Assembly (NCBI GenBank): GCA_024291935.2
Contig: CM044314.1
Location: forward strand, 29,052,001 to 29,116,000
Direction: 5' to 3'
Length of the DNA stretch: 64,000 bases
From: Okapia johnstoni
Taxonomy: Eukaryota > Chordata > Mammalia > Artiodactyla > Giraffidae
The notes beneath the pieces are model-generated. The model was not told the origin of the DNA. It saw only the letters and a program-made list of their open reading frames with translations, and did not search any database. A program made the position numbers and the translations under genes. Positions 21,610 to 32,767 of the stretch are shown here, one piece after another. Every line of letters begins with the position of its first letter. Positions within the stretch are counted from its first letter, which is position 1.

Positions 21610-21804
21610 AGTGAAGTGAAAGTTGCTCAGTCGTGTCCGACTCTTTGAGACTCTGTGGGCTATACAGTCCATGGAATTCTCCAGGCCAGAATACTGGAGT
21701 GGGTAGCCTTCCCCTTCTCCAGGGGATCTTCCCAACCCAGGGATCAAACCCAGGTCTCCCACATTGCAGGTGGATTCTCTTTACCAGCTGAGCCACAAGG
21801 GAAG
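21610..21804 (-). mobile_element. Bov-tA SINE
   Basis: Full-length minus-strand copy. It has a (gaagt)n-like tail, 'cagtcgtgtccgactctttgag', the Bov-A body, and the tRNA-derived head ending '...ccagctgagccacaagggaag'. A perfect 16-bp target duplication, ctagttcttgaagtga, lies at 21594-21609 and 21805-21820. It is one of the youngest-looking insertions here. Confidence 0.95.
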
Positions 21805-21820
21805 CTAGTTCTTGAAGTGA

Positions 21821-23329
21821 TAGGAAAAGTCTTTAAAAAGAATAAGCTCTTTGGTATAAGAAAAGATTTCATTGTCAAGAAGCCAGAAATTTTTTTCCTG
21901 AAATATTAAGAGAATCCATGGTTATATTTTCAGAGGTACTATAAAGTAGAAAATTTAGGTGGAAAGCAACTTTAGGGAAAAATCATTGTAGGAGTAAAAG
22001 CAATTTCAGTGCTGCTCCAAGTTCATCCATGTTTAGCAGCTCTGACGCAGATGAAGAATAAGCAGAGATGGATTTAACCAGAGTTGGCTTTGCCTCTTTG
22101 TTCTCATGAATAGGAGTCAAGGAAGGAGAGTGGGTCTTACACACACAGAGAGTTGAGAATTTGTGCACAAAATGACCAGGGTAACAGCCTATGGAATCTA
22201 GTTTGAAAAGAGAAAGAGCTGACAAACGGGTATCTTCAATCATCAGAGCATCCTGGGGGTGAGGAGCTGTTGAAGATTGGTGTTAGGAGTGGTAGGATGT
22301 GACATTTATCTTTCTCTAACTGACTTACTTCTCTTAGCAGGATAATCTCTGCTTGTATCCATGTTGCTGTGACATGTACTTTTTCCTTTACACAAAGACA
22401 TTTTGCACATATATGTAATTTGTTCTTATTTCAGAATCTGAGAACATTTAAAACAGCTAGCTACTGAACATGTATATTGTGTAAGCAGCTAATAACACTA
22501 AGGTCCCAATAGCTATTAGGAGAAAATTTCGAGTTTATTAATAGGTACCCGATTGTTTCTCTCTCAAAGCTTGAGTCTTAAAACCTGAAAGTGAAGGAGT
22601 AAAATCTGCTCCAGCATTTTAACAGGATTCTGCCCCCTACTTCATTCAATTCCTGTTCATGTCTAAGACCTAAGCCTTGAGTCATTAAATTCCCATTTCA
22701 GCCGGTTGCCAGCTCTAAGTTAATACACAGCCTGATCTAGCCTCTTTCCCCAGTGCTTATGCACAATGCTTTGAATGTTCTGTGTTTTCTTTGCCCTTGA
22801 TTGCCATTCCATCCCAGGATTCTCATTTCCTTTTCTTCTGTGTTTTGGCTAATATAATTCTGGAACTTAAAAAAAAAATGCGTCATCTGTCCTTTTCTCA
22901 TAGCCTTCATCTGCATTTTAGTCTATTTAGGATATTTTGTCTACAATGTCTTTAATGTGTCTTATTTCCTGTTTTCACAAGCTTTAGATAACTTAAGAAA
23001 AATGTGATCTAAGACTTGTCTAGGTTAGAGGTTATTATTATGCTTTTACTGTAATATGGAATAGATTGACCTGTGGAATACACACTGGGCATGGCTATTT
23101 GCAGGGCTGTCTTTAGATTACATTGACTAGAGATAATTTTCCAGGGCTCTGTACCTTGGTAACCTGGGTAGCCAGGTGGTGGGAGGCATATATGTAGAGA
23201 GTTAGCATATATATACCACATGCCCTCTCACTTCCAAAGCAAAGAGGATAAAATTATTTCAGCTCATCTTTCATTAGCTTGATTTTCTTGTTTTTCATGT
23301 TAACAGTGCTGTCTCATATTCAGTAAAAT
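21821..23329. other. No gene; one small L1 scrap
   Basis: Apart from an L1-like scrap at 22305-22375 I recognise nothing. Short frames overlap without motifs. Confidence 0.4.
22305..22375 (-). mobile_element. L1 LINE scrap
   Basis: 'tctttctctaactgacttacttctcttagcaggataatctctgcttgtatccatgttgctg' matches the reverse of the L1 3' region where ruminant L1 has '...cttagtatgataatctctaggtccatccatgttgctg'. Confidence 0.6.
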
Positions 23330-24241
23330 GCATGTCTTCTGTGTTCAGCATAATGAATTTCGACCAATTTATATACCCTGATTAAAATACAAAACATTTC
23401 CAGCATCCTAGAAAGTTATCTCATACTTCTTTCAAGTCAATTCTTATTCAACAACTCCCAGATCCAGGTGGTCTATTTTCTGTCACTATAGATCAGTTTT
23501 TTATGTTCAAAAACTTCATATAAATGGAATCACGCATTTGTGTTCTTTCATTTATGCATCATTTCATTCGGCATATTTTTTTTTTGAAATGCATCTATGT
23601 TAATTTGTTTTTCTTTTTTTTTGGCTTTGTATTATTACCTGGTTTGGATATACCACATGGGCTTCCCTTGTGGCTCAACTGGTATAAAGAATCTGCCTGC
23701 AACGCGGGAGACCTGGGTTCAATCCCTGGGTTGGGAAGATCCCCTGGAGGAGGAAACGGCTACCCACTCCAGTATTCTGGCCTGGAGAATTCCATGGACT
23801 GTATAGTCCATGGGGTCACAAAGAGTCAGACACGACTGAGTGACTTTCACTTTCACTTTGGATATACCACAATTTGTTTATCTATTTTCCAATGGATGGA
23901 CAACTGGATTGTTTCTACTTTTTCCTTTATGCATGAAGTTGTTATTTATGCATCAGTCTTGTTTCAAACATATACAGTTGTTTCTCTCAGTATATATCTA
24001 GAAGCATTTTTGTAGGTCTTAAGGTAGGTGAATATTTAAATTTATCAGAGAGTATCAGTTTGTTTTCAAAGGGATTGTACAATTCTAAATGCTCACCAGC
24101 AATGTATGAGAGTTTTAGTTGTTCCAAATCCATGTCACTTATTAGAGTCAGCTTTAATTTTAGTTTTTGTGGTGAGTGTGTAAAGATATATGGTTTTCCT
24201 TGGTTACTAATGATGTTAAGTCCCTTTTCATATGTTTGTTG
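23330..24241 (-). mobile_element. Old L1 LINE remnant
   Basis: Reverse complement of L1M-type sequence, with 'aaacttcatataaatggaatca', 'ggatataccacaatttgtttat', 'gtacaattctaaatgctcaccagcaatgtatgagag' and 'tggttactaatgatgttaag' in order. It is interrupted by a Bov-tA at 23658-23856. Non-coding. Confidence 0.8.
23658..23856 (+). mobile_element. Bov-tA SINE inside L1
   Basis: Complete plus-strand copy. It has a tRNA-like head 'gggcttcccttgtggctcaactgg', a B-box-like 'ggttcaatccctggg', the Bov-A body and a tail '...gacacgactgagtgactttcactttcac'. A perfect 15-bp target duplication, tttggatataccaca, lies at 23643-23657 and 23857-23871. Confidence 0.95.
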
Positions 24242-24593
24242 ACTGTCTTAGTCCTTCTGGATGCTGTAACAACAATACCACAGACTGTGTAGCTTAACCA
24301 CACATATTTATTTCTCACAGTTCTGAAGGGTGGGAAGGCAGTACCTGATGAGGGCCAGTCCTTGGCTTATAAACAGTCATTTATTGCTGCAACCTCACCT
24401 GCTAGAGAGAGAGACAGAGAAGGCAAGAGAGCTCTTGTGAGTCTTCTTATGAAGGGCACTAATCCCATTCATGAGGGCTCCATCCTTATCATTAATCTCC
24501 CAAAGATCCCACCTCCTAATATCATCACACTGGAGGATTTCAACACATGGATTTTGCAGGGACATATTCCATTTATAACACTGAACATTTGAA
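24242..24593 (-). mobile_element. MaLR-type LTR (MLT1/MST-like), solo
   Basis: Read in reverse it shows the MaLR LTR order: 'ggaggtgggatctttggg', 'tgaatgggattagtgccctt', 'ataagaag...agagctctcttgcc', 'cagaactgtgagaaataaat', 'cacagtctgtggtattg', 'aaggactaagacag'. It is about 350 bp, has no partner LTR or internal coding region nearby, and is a very old solo LTR. Confidence 0.78.
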
Positions 24594-24744
24594 TGTCTTC
24601 TTTTTGTGAAGTGACTGTTTTGTCTTAAACCAATTTTTAATTTGGGTAGTTTATATTTTTTAATATTTTATTTCCCTTTGAAGAGCTTAAATAATCAACG
24701 TGCTTTCATCAAGATCCAACTGGATGCCAGACTGCTACAGGCTT

Positions 24745-24840
24745 TCAGATTTAATATCTTAAACATACAACAAACTGTTGAGGTCAATGCATCATTCGCA
24801 TTTTACAAAATAGGAAACTGAGCTTCAGATACAATAAAAA
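24745..24840 (-). repeat. MIR SINE fossil, partial
   Basis: Degraded reverse MIR centred on 'cattttacaaaataggaaactgagcttcag'. Confidence 0.5.
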
Positions 24841-24969
24841 AAACTCCCTCAAAGTTGAAGTTTTCTGACTTGAAGCATCAGGCTCTGACACTCAGTGTCA
24901 CTAGATTTCACCTGAGAAAAATCGGAGAAGATACTGCAAGAAAAATTCACTGTCTTTAAAATTGGTCCT

Positions 24970-25605
24970 GGCTTTAAAAAATAATCTTTTATTTTAGAAT
25001 AGTTATATATTTACATGAAAGATAATACAGAGAATTGCCATTTTTCCAGTTGGTCCTGCTCTCTTTTTAAATAATGGTTTTATTTAGATTGAATTTATAT
25101 ACCATATGATTAATCCACTTACAATTAGATGCTTTTTAGTATATTCACATTTACGTGGCATACAACCATCACCAATGTCAAGTCTGAAGCATTTTCATCA
25201 CCTTAAGAAGAAAGTCTGTATATTTTATTAATAGTATAACCTCTCTACTCCCCTGTTATTGTTGTTGTTGTTGTTTAGATGCTAAGTCGTGTCTGACTCT
25301 TTGCAACCCCATGGACTGTAGCCCACCAGGCTCCTCTGTCCATGGAATTCTCCAGGCAAGAATACTGGAGTGGGTTGTCATTTCCTTCTCCAGGGGATCT
25401 TCTTGACCCAGGGATAGAATTTGGGTCTCCTGCATTGGCAGGTGGATTCTTTACTACTGAGCCACCTGGGAAGCCCCTTCTCAACTATAGCCCCTCTCAA
25501 ATCCTAGGCAACCACTAATCCGTTTCTTTCTGTATATATTAACCTGTCCTGGATATTTCATATGAATCGAACCATATAATGCATAATCTTTATTTACCGG
25601 CTGCT
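24970..25605 (-). mobile_element. Old L1 LINE remnant
   Basis: Reverse L1M-type sequence: 'tagaatagttatatatttacatgaaagataatacagagaattgcc', 'cagaag-like acaaccatcaccaatgtc', 'gcattttcatcacctt', 'ggcaaccactaatccgtttct', 'cctggatatttcatatgaatcgaacca'. It is split by a Bov-tA at 25260-25478 and covers much the same L1 region as the start of the 9.6-kb copy. Confidence 0.75.
25260..25478 (-). mobile_element. Bov-tA SINE inside L1
   Basis: Minus-strand copy with a (gtt)n tail, 'gtcgtgtctgactctttgcaaccccatggactg', the Bov-A body and the tRNA-like head ending '...ttactactgagccacctgggaagcccc'. L1 sequence flanks both sides. Confidence 0.93.
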
Positions 25606-25609
25606 CTTG

Positions 25610-25990
25610 GTCCTGGCTATTTTAAGGCTGCTGTGTTCACCACCACTCCTCTCCTGTTCTCCCTGGACACTCTGCAAGCTCTATTTCCAGTCCCTTTGCA
25701 GACAGGTGTGTCACATGACTGAGTTTTGGCCAAAGAGGTCTAAGAAGAAGTGATGTATATGCCATATCTAGGCTGGCTCTTTGAAGCCAAACCAAGCCAA
25801 ACATTGTAACCTCCATCCTCACATGCTTTTCTCATACTTGGGCTGCATGAGGAGAATTCTGAAGACTTAGAAGAAAGTGAAAGCCCAAGATAGAAGGAAT
25901 CTGAGACCCTGAATGAGGAGCAAAATCTCAGCCTTATTGGACTGTGTGTGCTCTGGACTCTAAACAAACATTTGTTGAGATTTAGGAGTT
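25610..25990 (+). repeat. Probable ancient interspersed repeat, class uncertain
   Basis: The layout 'gtgtcacatgactgagttttggccaaagaggt ... tctgagaccctgaatgagg ... aaacaaacatttgttgagatttaggagttgtc' resembles an old mammalian LTR-like repeat whose 3' end carries a polyadenylation-like AAACA stretch. I cannot name the family. Confidence 0.35.
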
Positions 25991-27640
25991 GTCAACTACA
26001 TCAGCTTGTCTTATCTATCTTTCTTACTAAATTACTCTGTGAAAGTACATGATTATGTATATCCCTAATGTATCTAGGACTCTGATCACGCACTGTCTCT
26101 TTATTAAGGTATCTTACACTGGCCATCCACCCAAGACTAAGGATTAAGAATCAAGATTCCTTTAGGATGATGCGCCTGCATGTGGCACCACCACACATTT
26201 TTATTACTTCCAAGCAGTCTGAGAACAGATCTTTCCTAAACTTATATCTCTTATTTAGTTGGAGTGAGTCAGAAAGGGCATTCTTGTGGAATAAATCACT
26301 TGTATCCAAAAACATTTATCAACATCTTTGCAACAAATTCTTCAAGCTTAGTATTTATTTCACTGTCTTTACTCCATAATCTCCTGGCTCGTAGGAGGCT
26401 CCACAGGAAACACAAGGAACAGAGTTCTGGGCACTGCGGGGCATTTCATGAATTACAAAAATCTGTCCAGTTCTAAAGATCAAAACCTCCACCCATCTGG
26501 GGTATATAAATCTTATTCATAGAATTTATGAGGGGGGTTATCTTGAATTATGTGTTGGGCGTTGGGTTTGGCACATATTAAATATAAATGATCCTCTCAG
26601 GACAGTAGATTAACATCCAGGGGAAAAGAATATCAGGCATCTGTGGAATTTAAATGGAAAGATGTCCTATACTTCTCAGACAGAAAAGGGCTTCCAATCA
26701 CAGGAGACAGGACTCTGATTCTTGCTTTTAAGCCCCTTATTAACTCCTTCCCATGGGAGAAGGAGCAATTTAGCTGCTCAGGGATATTTGGAAAAGGAGC
26801 TGCATACGTTTGGTTTGCCCCTCTTGATCTTCTCACATTCGAAAGGGTGCTCTGGCTTCCCCTGGTCATACTGAGAAGGCCTGTGGATGGCCAGCAGCAT
26901 CCATGACTGGTGGACAAGCCTATCCAATTACCAATTCCAAGGGAAGGTGTTGACAAGCTAATTGAGGTGAACCATTTAAGCCACACCTTCCAAAGCAGGT
27001 CAGAGCAGTGACAGAGCTCACATTTTCACCTTCGTCTCTCTGAACCTCTTAGCCAGTTCTGAACTTGGAGTGTGGGAGGATGGACCACGGAAATATTTAT
27101 TGACCCCTTGGATTCTACAGATGCACAGCTAATATTATATTGTATGTGATACACAAATCAGTGAACACCTATGGCATGCCTGCTATATGCAAAATTGCAC
27201 TAAAGACTGTGTGTAACTTTGAAAAACAAAAGCATTTCTCAAATAGTTTGAAACTCCTTGAAGGGAAAACTTGCATGAAAGGTGAAGTCAGCCAAAGATG
27301 GCATGTGATGTGGGACAGACTGCAACTCTAACATGAGTTCAGAGCTGTGAGGTGCTACTCTAGACTATTATTTCTGAAGTTCAAGCTTAGCCCTGCAACT
27401 GTCTATAATATCTGGATGTGTGTCAGTTTATACAAAGAGACAAAAAAATTTTCAGTTGATTCCAGCCTATGCAGTTTCAGTTTTCCAGAAGTTATTTCTG
27501 GTCCTTTCTGCCTTTTTTCCCTTCTAGTTGTGGTTTCTCCATGGCAGATAAGAAATGATATAGCCAAAAATATAAAGCAAATCTAAGGATTTAAAGTTGA
27601 TGTGCATTCTCTATTTAAAAATAATAATCCATATCCTTTA
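25991..27640. other. No gene or recognised repeat
   Basis: Frames of up to 117 codons (26633-26986, minus) overlap a plus-strand frame over the same bases and have no motif. 'gggtatataaatc' near 26500 looks TATA-like but has no supporting downstream gene. Confidence 0.4.
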
Positions 27641-27849
27641 AAAAACTTTGGCTGTGCTGTCTTCCTTGTGGCACATGTGGACTGCTCTAGCTGTGGCATG
27701 AGGGCTTCTCGTTGCAGAGTACGGGCTCTAGAGCACCTGGGCTTAGTTGCCCCACTGTGTGGGGGATCTTAGTTCCCCACCCAGGGATTGAACCCACATC
27801 CCCTGCATCACAAGGCAGATTCTCAACCACTGGACCATCAGGGAGGTCT
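27641..27849 (-). mobile_element. CHR-type cetartiodactyl SINE
   Basis: Reverse orientation: 'ctttggctgtgctg...', 'gggggatcttagttcccc', 'cccagggattgaacccacatcccctgca', '...tcaaccactggaccatcagggaggtc', the last being the tRNA-derived head. Full length or nearly so. Confidence 0.85.
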
Positions 27850-28532
27850 TGATTTGTATGTTTTGAAATGCCAATAGTACACCAATGTCATGGATGTGTC
27901 AGTGGGAAAATTGTTGAGTTGACTTGATCTTTAGTCTTTCTTGTCTTTATGCTTTTCATCATATGGCTCTCTCTCTATACTTCTCCTCTACCTATTCTTC
28001 CTCCGTAATGTGTCATTCTTTAGAAGAGTGGGTAAGTCAACACTTTCTGGGGCATTATCATGAATCAAAAGAACAAGCATGATCTGAAGAAAACAAGTGG
28101 TAAGAACAGATGTGAACATCGGAGATAGGAACCCAAGCATAAGATTGTGAAAGTCTTGTTCTTGAGGTGGCTGTTGCCCTTTGCTTGTACTGCACCATCT
28201 CTGGTTCTAATTTCCATCAATCACCTAAATGTTGGCCAGCATCTACTCAGCTAACCACATGGCCTTAAAGAAACATATTTAAGTAATCTCAAGTCACAGC
28301 ATGTGGTGCCATGTCTCTGAGAACAGTTCCCCAGTAATGTTGTGGGAGAGGGGACCTTCCCTGGGGTCAGAAGTGAGCCTCCTGCTAGAAGTCTGGGCAC
28401 CTGACTCTGGTCCCTGCTGGCTAGTCCACATCTGCTCTCTGTGTAGCCCCTCTTTCTCCTTCTCCTTCGCTCTGCAGAGATGGAGCTGTGTTGGGAGACA
28501 TTGACCTTGAGCACTTTTAAGACTAATTCCAA
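27850..28532. other. No gene or recognised repeat
   Basis: Contains a pyrimidine-rich patch 'ccctctttctccttctccttcg' near 28446-28467. A 139-codon minus frame (28251-28670) runs from antisense BovB into unique DNA and is an accident of the junction. Confidence 0.45.
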
Positions 28533-29570
28533 TGTGTGGATTACAACAAACTGTGGAAAATTCTTAAAGAGATGAGAATAATAGACCACCTGACCTGTCT
28601 CCTGAGAAATCTGTATGCAGGTCAAGAAGCAACAGTTAGAACTGGACATGAAACAACAGACTGGTTCCAAATTGGGAAAGGAGTATGTCAGGGCTGTACA
28701 TTGTCACTCTGCTTATTTAACTTATGTGCAGAGTACATCATGCGAAATGCCAGGTTGGACGAAGCACAAGCTGGAATCAAGTTGCCGGGAGAAATATCAA
28801 TAACCTGATATGCAGATGACACCACCCTTATGGCAGAAAGCGAAGAAGGACTAAAGAACCTCTTGATGAAAGTGAAAGAGAAGAGTGAAAAAGTTGGCTT
28901 AAAACTCAACATTCAGAAAACTAAGATCATGGCATCTGGTCCCATCACTTCATGGCAGATAGATGGGAGAACAGTGAGAGACTGTATTTTTTTTTTGGCT
29001 CCAAAATCACTGCAGATGGTGATTGCAGCCATGAAATTGAAAGATGCTTGGTCCTTGGAAGAAAAGCAATGACCAACATAGACAGCATATTAAAAAGCAG
29101 AGACTTTACTTTGTCAACAAGGGTCTGTCTAGTCAAGGCTATTGTTTTTCCAGCAGTCATGTATGGATGTGAGAGTTGGACTATAAAGAAAACTGAATGC
29201 CAAAGAATTGATGCTTTTGAACTGTGGTGTTGGAGAAGACTCTTGAGAGTCCCTTGAACTGCAAGGAGATCAAACCAGTCAGTCCTAAAGGATTCATTGG
29301 AAGGACTGATGCTGAAGCTGAAGCTCCAATACTTTGCACCTGATGGGAAGAAATGACTCATTGGAAAAGACCCTGATGCTGGGAAAGATTCAAGGTGGGA
29401 GGAGAAAGAGATGACAGAGGATGAGATATTTGGATGGCATCACTGATTTGATGGACATGAGTTTGAGCAAGCTACAGGAGTTGGTGATGGACAGGCAAGC
29501 ATGGCAAGCTTCAGGCCCTGGGGTTGCAAATAGTCCAACACAACTGAGTGACTGAACTGAACTGAACTGA
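28533..29570 (+). mobile_element. BovB LINE copy C, 5'-truncated
   Basis: Begins inside the RT catalytic block at 'tgtgtggat' (coding ...CVDHNKLW) and runs to the 3' tail '(ctgaa)n' at 29550-29570. The open frame 28536-28808 (RT: IGKGVCQGC...) stops with TGA directly before the YADD codons (28809-28820), because two bases of 'ctcagata' are missing. Later frames at 28830-29072 and 28952-29257 carry the rest in pieces. The segment around 29285 has a short deletion. It has no functional capacity. Confidence 0.93.
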
Positions 29571-29975
29571 ATGTGGAGAATCCATGATTCTTGCCAACCA
29601 CATAGGTGCTTGGTTCTGCATCCCTCTACCTTGGGCAGAGGGTCATTTCCAGTGGCTCTCTGAACTGGGCCCTGTGGGAGGGAGGGAAATTCTTTGCTTT
29701 TCTTGAATATGGTAACTCCTTAGTTATGGATGTTTTACCTTTAACTATAAAAGCAGGCACATATGCCTTTAGGTTACTGGGGACTGTGAAATGATCATAG
29801 ATCAATACTTCAGAGACTTTGAAACCAAGGATATTTAATAGCTCACATATTAGTAGTAAACTCATGCTTTATTTCATTTAGATTGAGTTTTTAATAAGCT
29901 GAATAACTTTTAATCTCTATATTATTCAACATATGAGGCAACAGGCTATGAAATAGCTTTATTATACTTCACAGA
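29571..29975. other. Short unique spacer
   Basis: No gene or repeat recognised between BovB copy C and a Bov-tA SINE. Confidence 0.45.
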
Positions 29976-30213
29976 GGGCTTCCCAGGTGATGCTAGTGGT
30001 AAGAACCCACCTACCAATGCAGGAGACATAATACACGCAGGTTCGATCCCTGGGCCAGGAAGATCCCCTGGAAGAGGGTACGGCAACCAACTCCAGTATT
30101 CCTGCCTGGAGAATCTCATGAATAGAGGAGCCTGGTGGGCTACAGTCCATAGGGTTGCAAAGAGATCGACACAGCTGAAGTGACTTAGCAAGCAAACAAG
30201 CAAGCAAGCAAGC
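29976..30213 (+). mobile_element. Bov-tA SINE with (AAGC)n tail
   Basis: tRNA-like head with B box 'ggttcgatccctggg' near 30040, the Bov-A body, the 'agatcgacacagctgaagtgacttagc' tail, then an AAGC/AAAC microsatellite (about 30188-30213). Target duplication 'atacttcacaga' (29964-29975) and 'atacttcataga' (30214-30225) has one difference. Confidence 0.94.
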
Positions 30214-30294
30214 ATACTTCATAGAAGCAAGGATTCTGTCTTCTGCATATCATTTAATCCCTTTGAGTATCTACTTTGTTGAAACTAAAATCAA

Positions 30295-30467
30295 AGTGCT
30301 AGTTGTTCAGTTGTGTCCGACTATTTGCGACTCCATGGGCTGTAGCCCACCAGGCTCCTCTGTCTATGGAATTCTCCAGGCAAGAATACTAGAGTGAATT
30401 GCCATTCCTCTCTTTAGGGGATCTTCCCAACTCAGGGATCAAACCCGGGTCTCCTGCATTGCAAAAG
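30295..30467 (-). mobile_element. Bov-tA SINE, head truncated
   Basis: Minus-strand tail 'ctagttgttcagttgtgtccgacta', Bov-A body, then 'ggggatcttcccaactcagggatcaaacccgggtctcctgcattgca', after which the rest of the tRNA-derived head is missing. It lies 81 bp from an opposite-strand Bov-tA. Confidence 0.92.
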
Positions 30468-30911
30468 ACATTCATTTCATGCCAGATATTTAAATGATGT
30501 TTCAGGCATTTGTTTCAGACATTGTAGTTGCTTATCTAATAGTCTCTCCTCTTTCTTACTAAGAGAATCATGTTTTGTTGTGTTGACAATATACCTACTT
30601 TATATATGTACATTTTCTTACCACTCCTGTATGTAATATAATTATAGCCAAGGAGATATTAGCAGAAATCACTGGATAGGCTTCTGGAAAAGGAATTTTA
30701 AAGGGATTTTCTCAACTGACATACACTCTTGCTCTGAGCCCTTCTATCTTCCTTTTGCCTGGAATGGACATTATAATTGTTGGTGCTTCAGCAGCTATTT
30801 TGAGACCATGAAGACAGTAAAATCTTGCTTAGGATATAAAAAGCCTGCATCCTGATGGCACTGTGGAAATTTCTTACCAGCCATCAATTTCCCATCTTTA
30901 CACTTCTTTTA
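30468..30911. other. No gene or recognised repeat
   Basis: AT-rich unique DNA. It ends in 'cttctttta' (30903-30911), which recurs just after BovB copy B. Confidence 0.4.
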
Positions 30912-30919
30912 GTGTAGAG

Positions 30920-30967
30920 CAGGGAGGTAACACAACAGGGAGGGAACATAGCAGGGAGGGAACACAG
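30920..30967 (+). repeat. Three 16-bp tandem units in the copy B leader
   Basis: Units 'cagggaggtaacacaa', 'cagggagggaacatag' and 'cagggagggaacacag' start at 30920, 30936 and 30952. They sit at the extreme 5' end of copy B, as the unrelated 40-bp units do in copy A. Confidence 0.9.
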
Positions 30968-31735
30968 CTCCACCCATCAACAGAAAATTGGATTAAAGAT
31001 TTACTAAGCATGGCCCCACCCATCAGAACAAGACCCAGTATCCCCCTCCCTCAGTCTATCCCATCAGGAAGCTTTCATAAGCTTCTTAGCCTTCTCCACT
31101 AGACGGAAGACACACTGAAAACCACAATCACAGAAAACTAACCAATCTAATCACATGGACCACAGCCTTGTCTAACTCAATGAAACAATGAGCCATGCGA
31201 AGTAGGGCCACCCAAGATGGACAGGTCATGATGGAGAGTTATGACAAAATGTGGTCCTCTGGAGAAGGCAATGGCAAACCACTTCAGTGTTCCTGCCTTG
31301 AGAACCCCATGAACAATATGAAAAGGCAAAAAGTTAGGACACTGAAAGGTGAACTCCCCAGGTCAGTAGGTGCCCAATATGCTACTGGAAATCAGAATGA
31401 AGAGACAGAGCCAAAGCAAAAACAACACCCAGTTGTGGATGTGACTTGTGGTGGAAGAAAGGTCTGATGCTGTAAAGAGCAGTATTGCATAGGAACCTGA
31501 AATATTAGGTCCAGGAATTAAGCAAATTGGAAGTGATCAAACAGGAGATGGCAAGAGTGAACATCGACATTTTAGGAAACAGCGAACTAAAATGGACTGG
31601 AATGAGTGAATTTAACTCAGATGACCATTATATCTACTACTGTGGGCAGAATCCCTTAGAAGAAATAGGGTAGCCATCATAGTCAACAAAAGAGTCCGAA
31701 ATGCAGTACTTGGATGTAATCTCAAAAATGATAGA

Positions 31736-32002
31736 ATGATCTCTGTTCGTTTCCAAGGCAAACCATTCAATATCATGGTAATCCAAGTCTATGCCCCGAC
31801 CAGTAATACTGAAGAAGCTGAAGTTGAACGGTTCTATGAAGACCTACAAGACCTTCTAGAATTAACACCCCCAAAAGATGTCCTTTTCATTATAGGGGAC
31901 TGGAATGCAAAAGTAAGAAGTCAAGAAACACCTGGAGTAACAGGCATGTTTGGCCTTAGTGTACAGAATGAAGCATGGCAAAGTCTAATAGAGTTCTGCT
32001 AA
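31736..32002 (+). pseudogene. BovB copy B endonuclease fragment
   Basis: An 88-codon remnant of the APE-type endonuclease. It has FQGKPFNIMVIQVYAPTSN, then FIIGDWNAKV with the family's usual GDWN intact. It ends at TAA 32000-32002, where CAA (glutamine) of ...EFCQEN has become TAA. The upstream part with the GTWN motif is broken by a stop (about 31499) and a frameshift; the downstream SDH part is in frame beyond two stops. It is inactive as an enzyme. Confidence 0.85.
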
Positions 32003-32336
32003 GAGAAGTCACTGGTCATAGTAAACACCCTCTTCCAACAACACAAGAGAAGACTCTACACATGGACATCACCAGATGGTCAACACTGAAATCAGATTGA
32101 TTATATTCTTCACAGCCAAAGATGGAGAAGCTCTATACAGTCAGCAAAAACAAGACCCGGAGCTGACTGTGGCTCAGATCATGAACTCCTTATTGCCAAA
32201 TTCAGACTTAAATTGAAGAAAGTGGGGAAAACCACTAGACCATTCATGTATGACCTAAATCAAATCCCTAACGATTATACAGTGGAAGTCAGAAATAGAT
32301 GTAAGGGACTAGATCTGATAGACAGATGAACGATGG

Positions 32337-32678
32337 ATGGAGGTTCACGACACTGTACAGCAGACAAGGAGCAAGACCATCCCCAAGAACAAGAAATGCA
32401 AAGAAGCAAAATGGCTGTCCGAGGAGGCCTTACAAATAGCTGTGAAAAGAAGAGAAGCCAAAAGCAAAGGAGAAAAGGAAAGATATACCCATTTGAATGC
32501 AGAGCTCCAAAGAATAGCAAGGAGAGATAAGAAAGCCTTCCTCAGTGATCAGTGCAAAGAAATAGAGGAAAACAATAGAATGGGAAAAACTAGAGATCTC
32601 TTCAAGAAAATTAGAGATACCAAGGGAACATTTCATGCAAAGAATGGATCAATAAAGGACAGAAATGGTATGGACTAA
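32337..32678 (+). pseudogene. BovB copy B linker segment
   Basis: A 113-codon open piece of the lysine/arginine-rich region between endonuclease and RT (KCKEAKWLSEEALQIAVKRREAKSKGEKERY..., then FKKIRDTKGTFHAK). It is separated from the endonuclease by a deletion near 32320 that removes the RVPDE-type residues, and from the RT by a one-base loss near 32678. No catalytic residues lie in this piece. Confidence 0.8.
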
Positions 32679-32767
32679 CAGAAGCAGAAGATATTAAGAG
32701 GAGGTGGCAAGAATACACAGAAGAACTGTACAAAAAACATCTTCATGACCCAGATAATCACGATGGT

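Noticed and set aside
23658..23856. Possible tRNA gene from tRNA-like head and B box
   Set aside because: The sequence is the head of a Bov-tA SINE with target duplications; it cannot fold into an intact tRNA because the anticodon and 3' acceptor parts are replaced by the SINE body. The same applies to the other Bov-tA heads.
24242..24593. Endogenous retrovirus with coding genes
   Set aside because: Only a solo MaLR-type LTR is present; no gag, pol or env sequence and no second LTR were found nearby.
26495..26515. TATA-like 'gggtatataaatc' as a promoter
   Set aside because: No start site signal, CpG enrichment or downstream gene; such AT words are common here.
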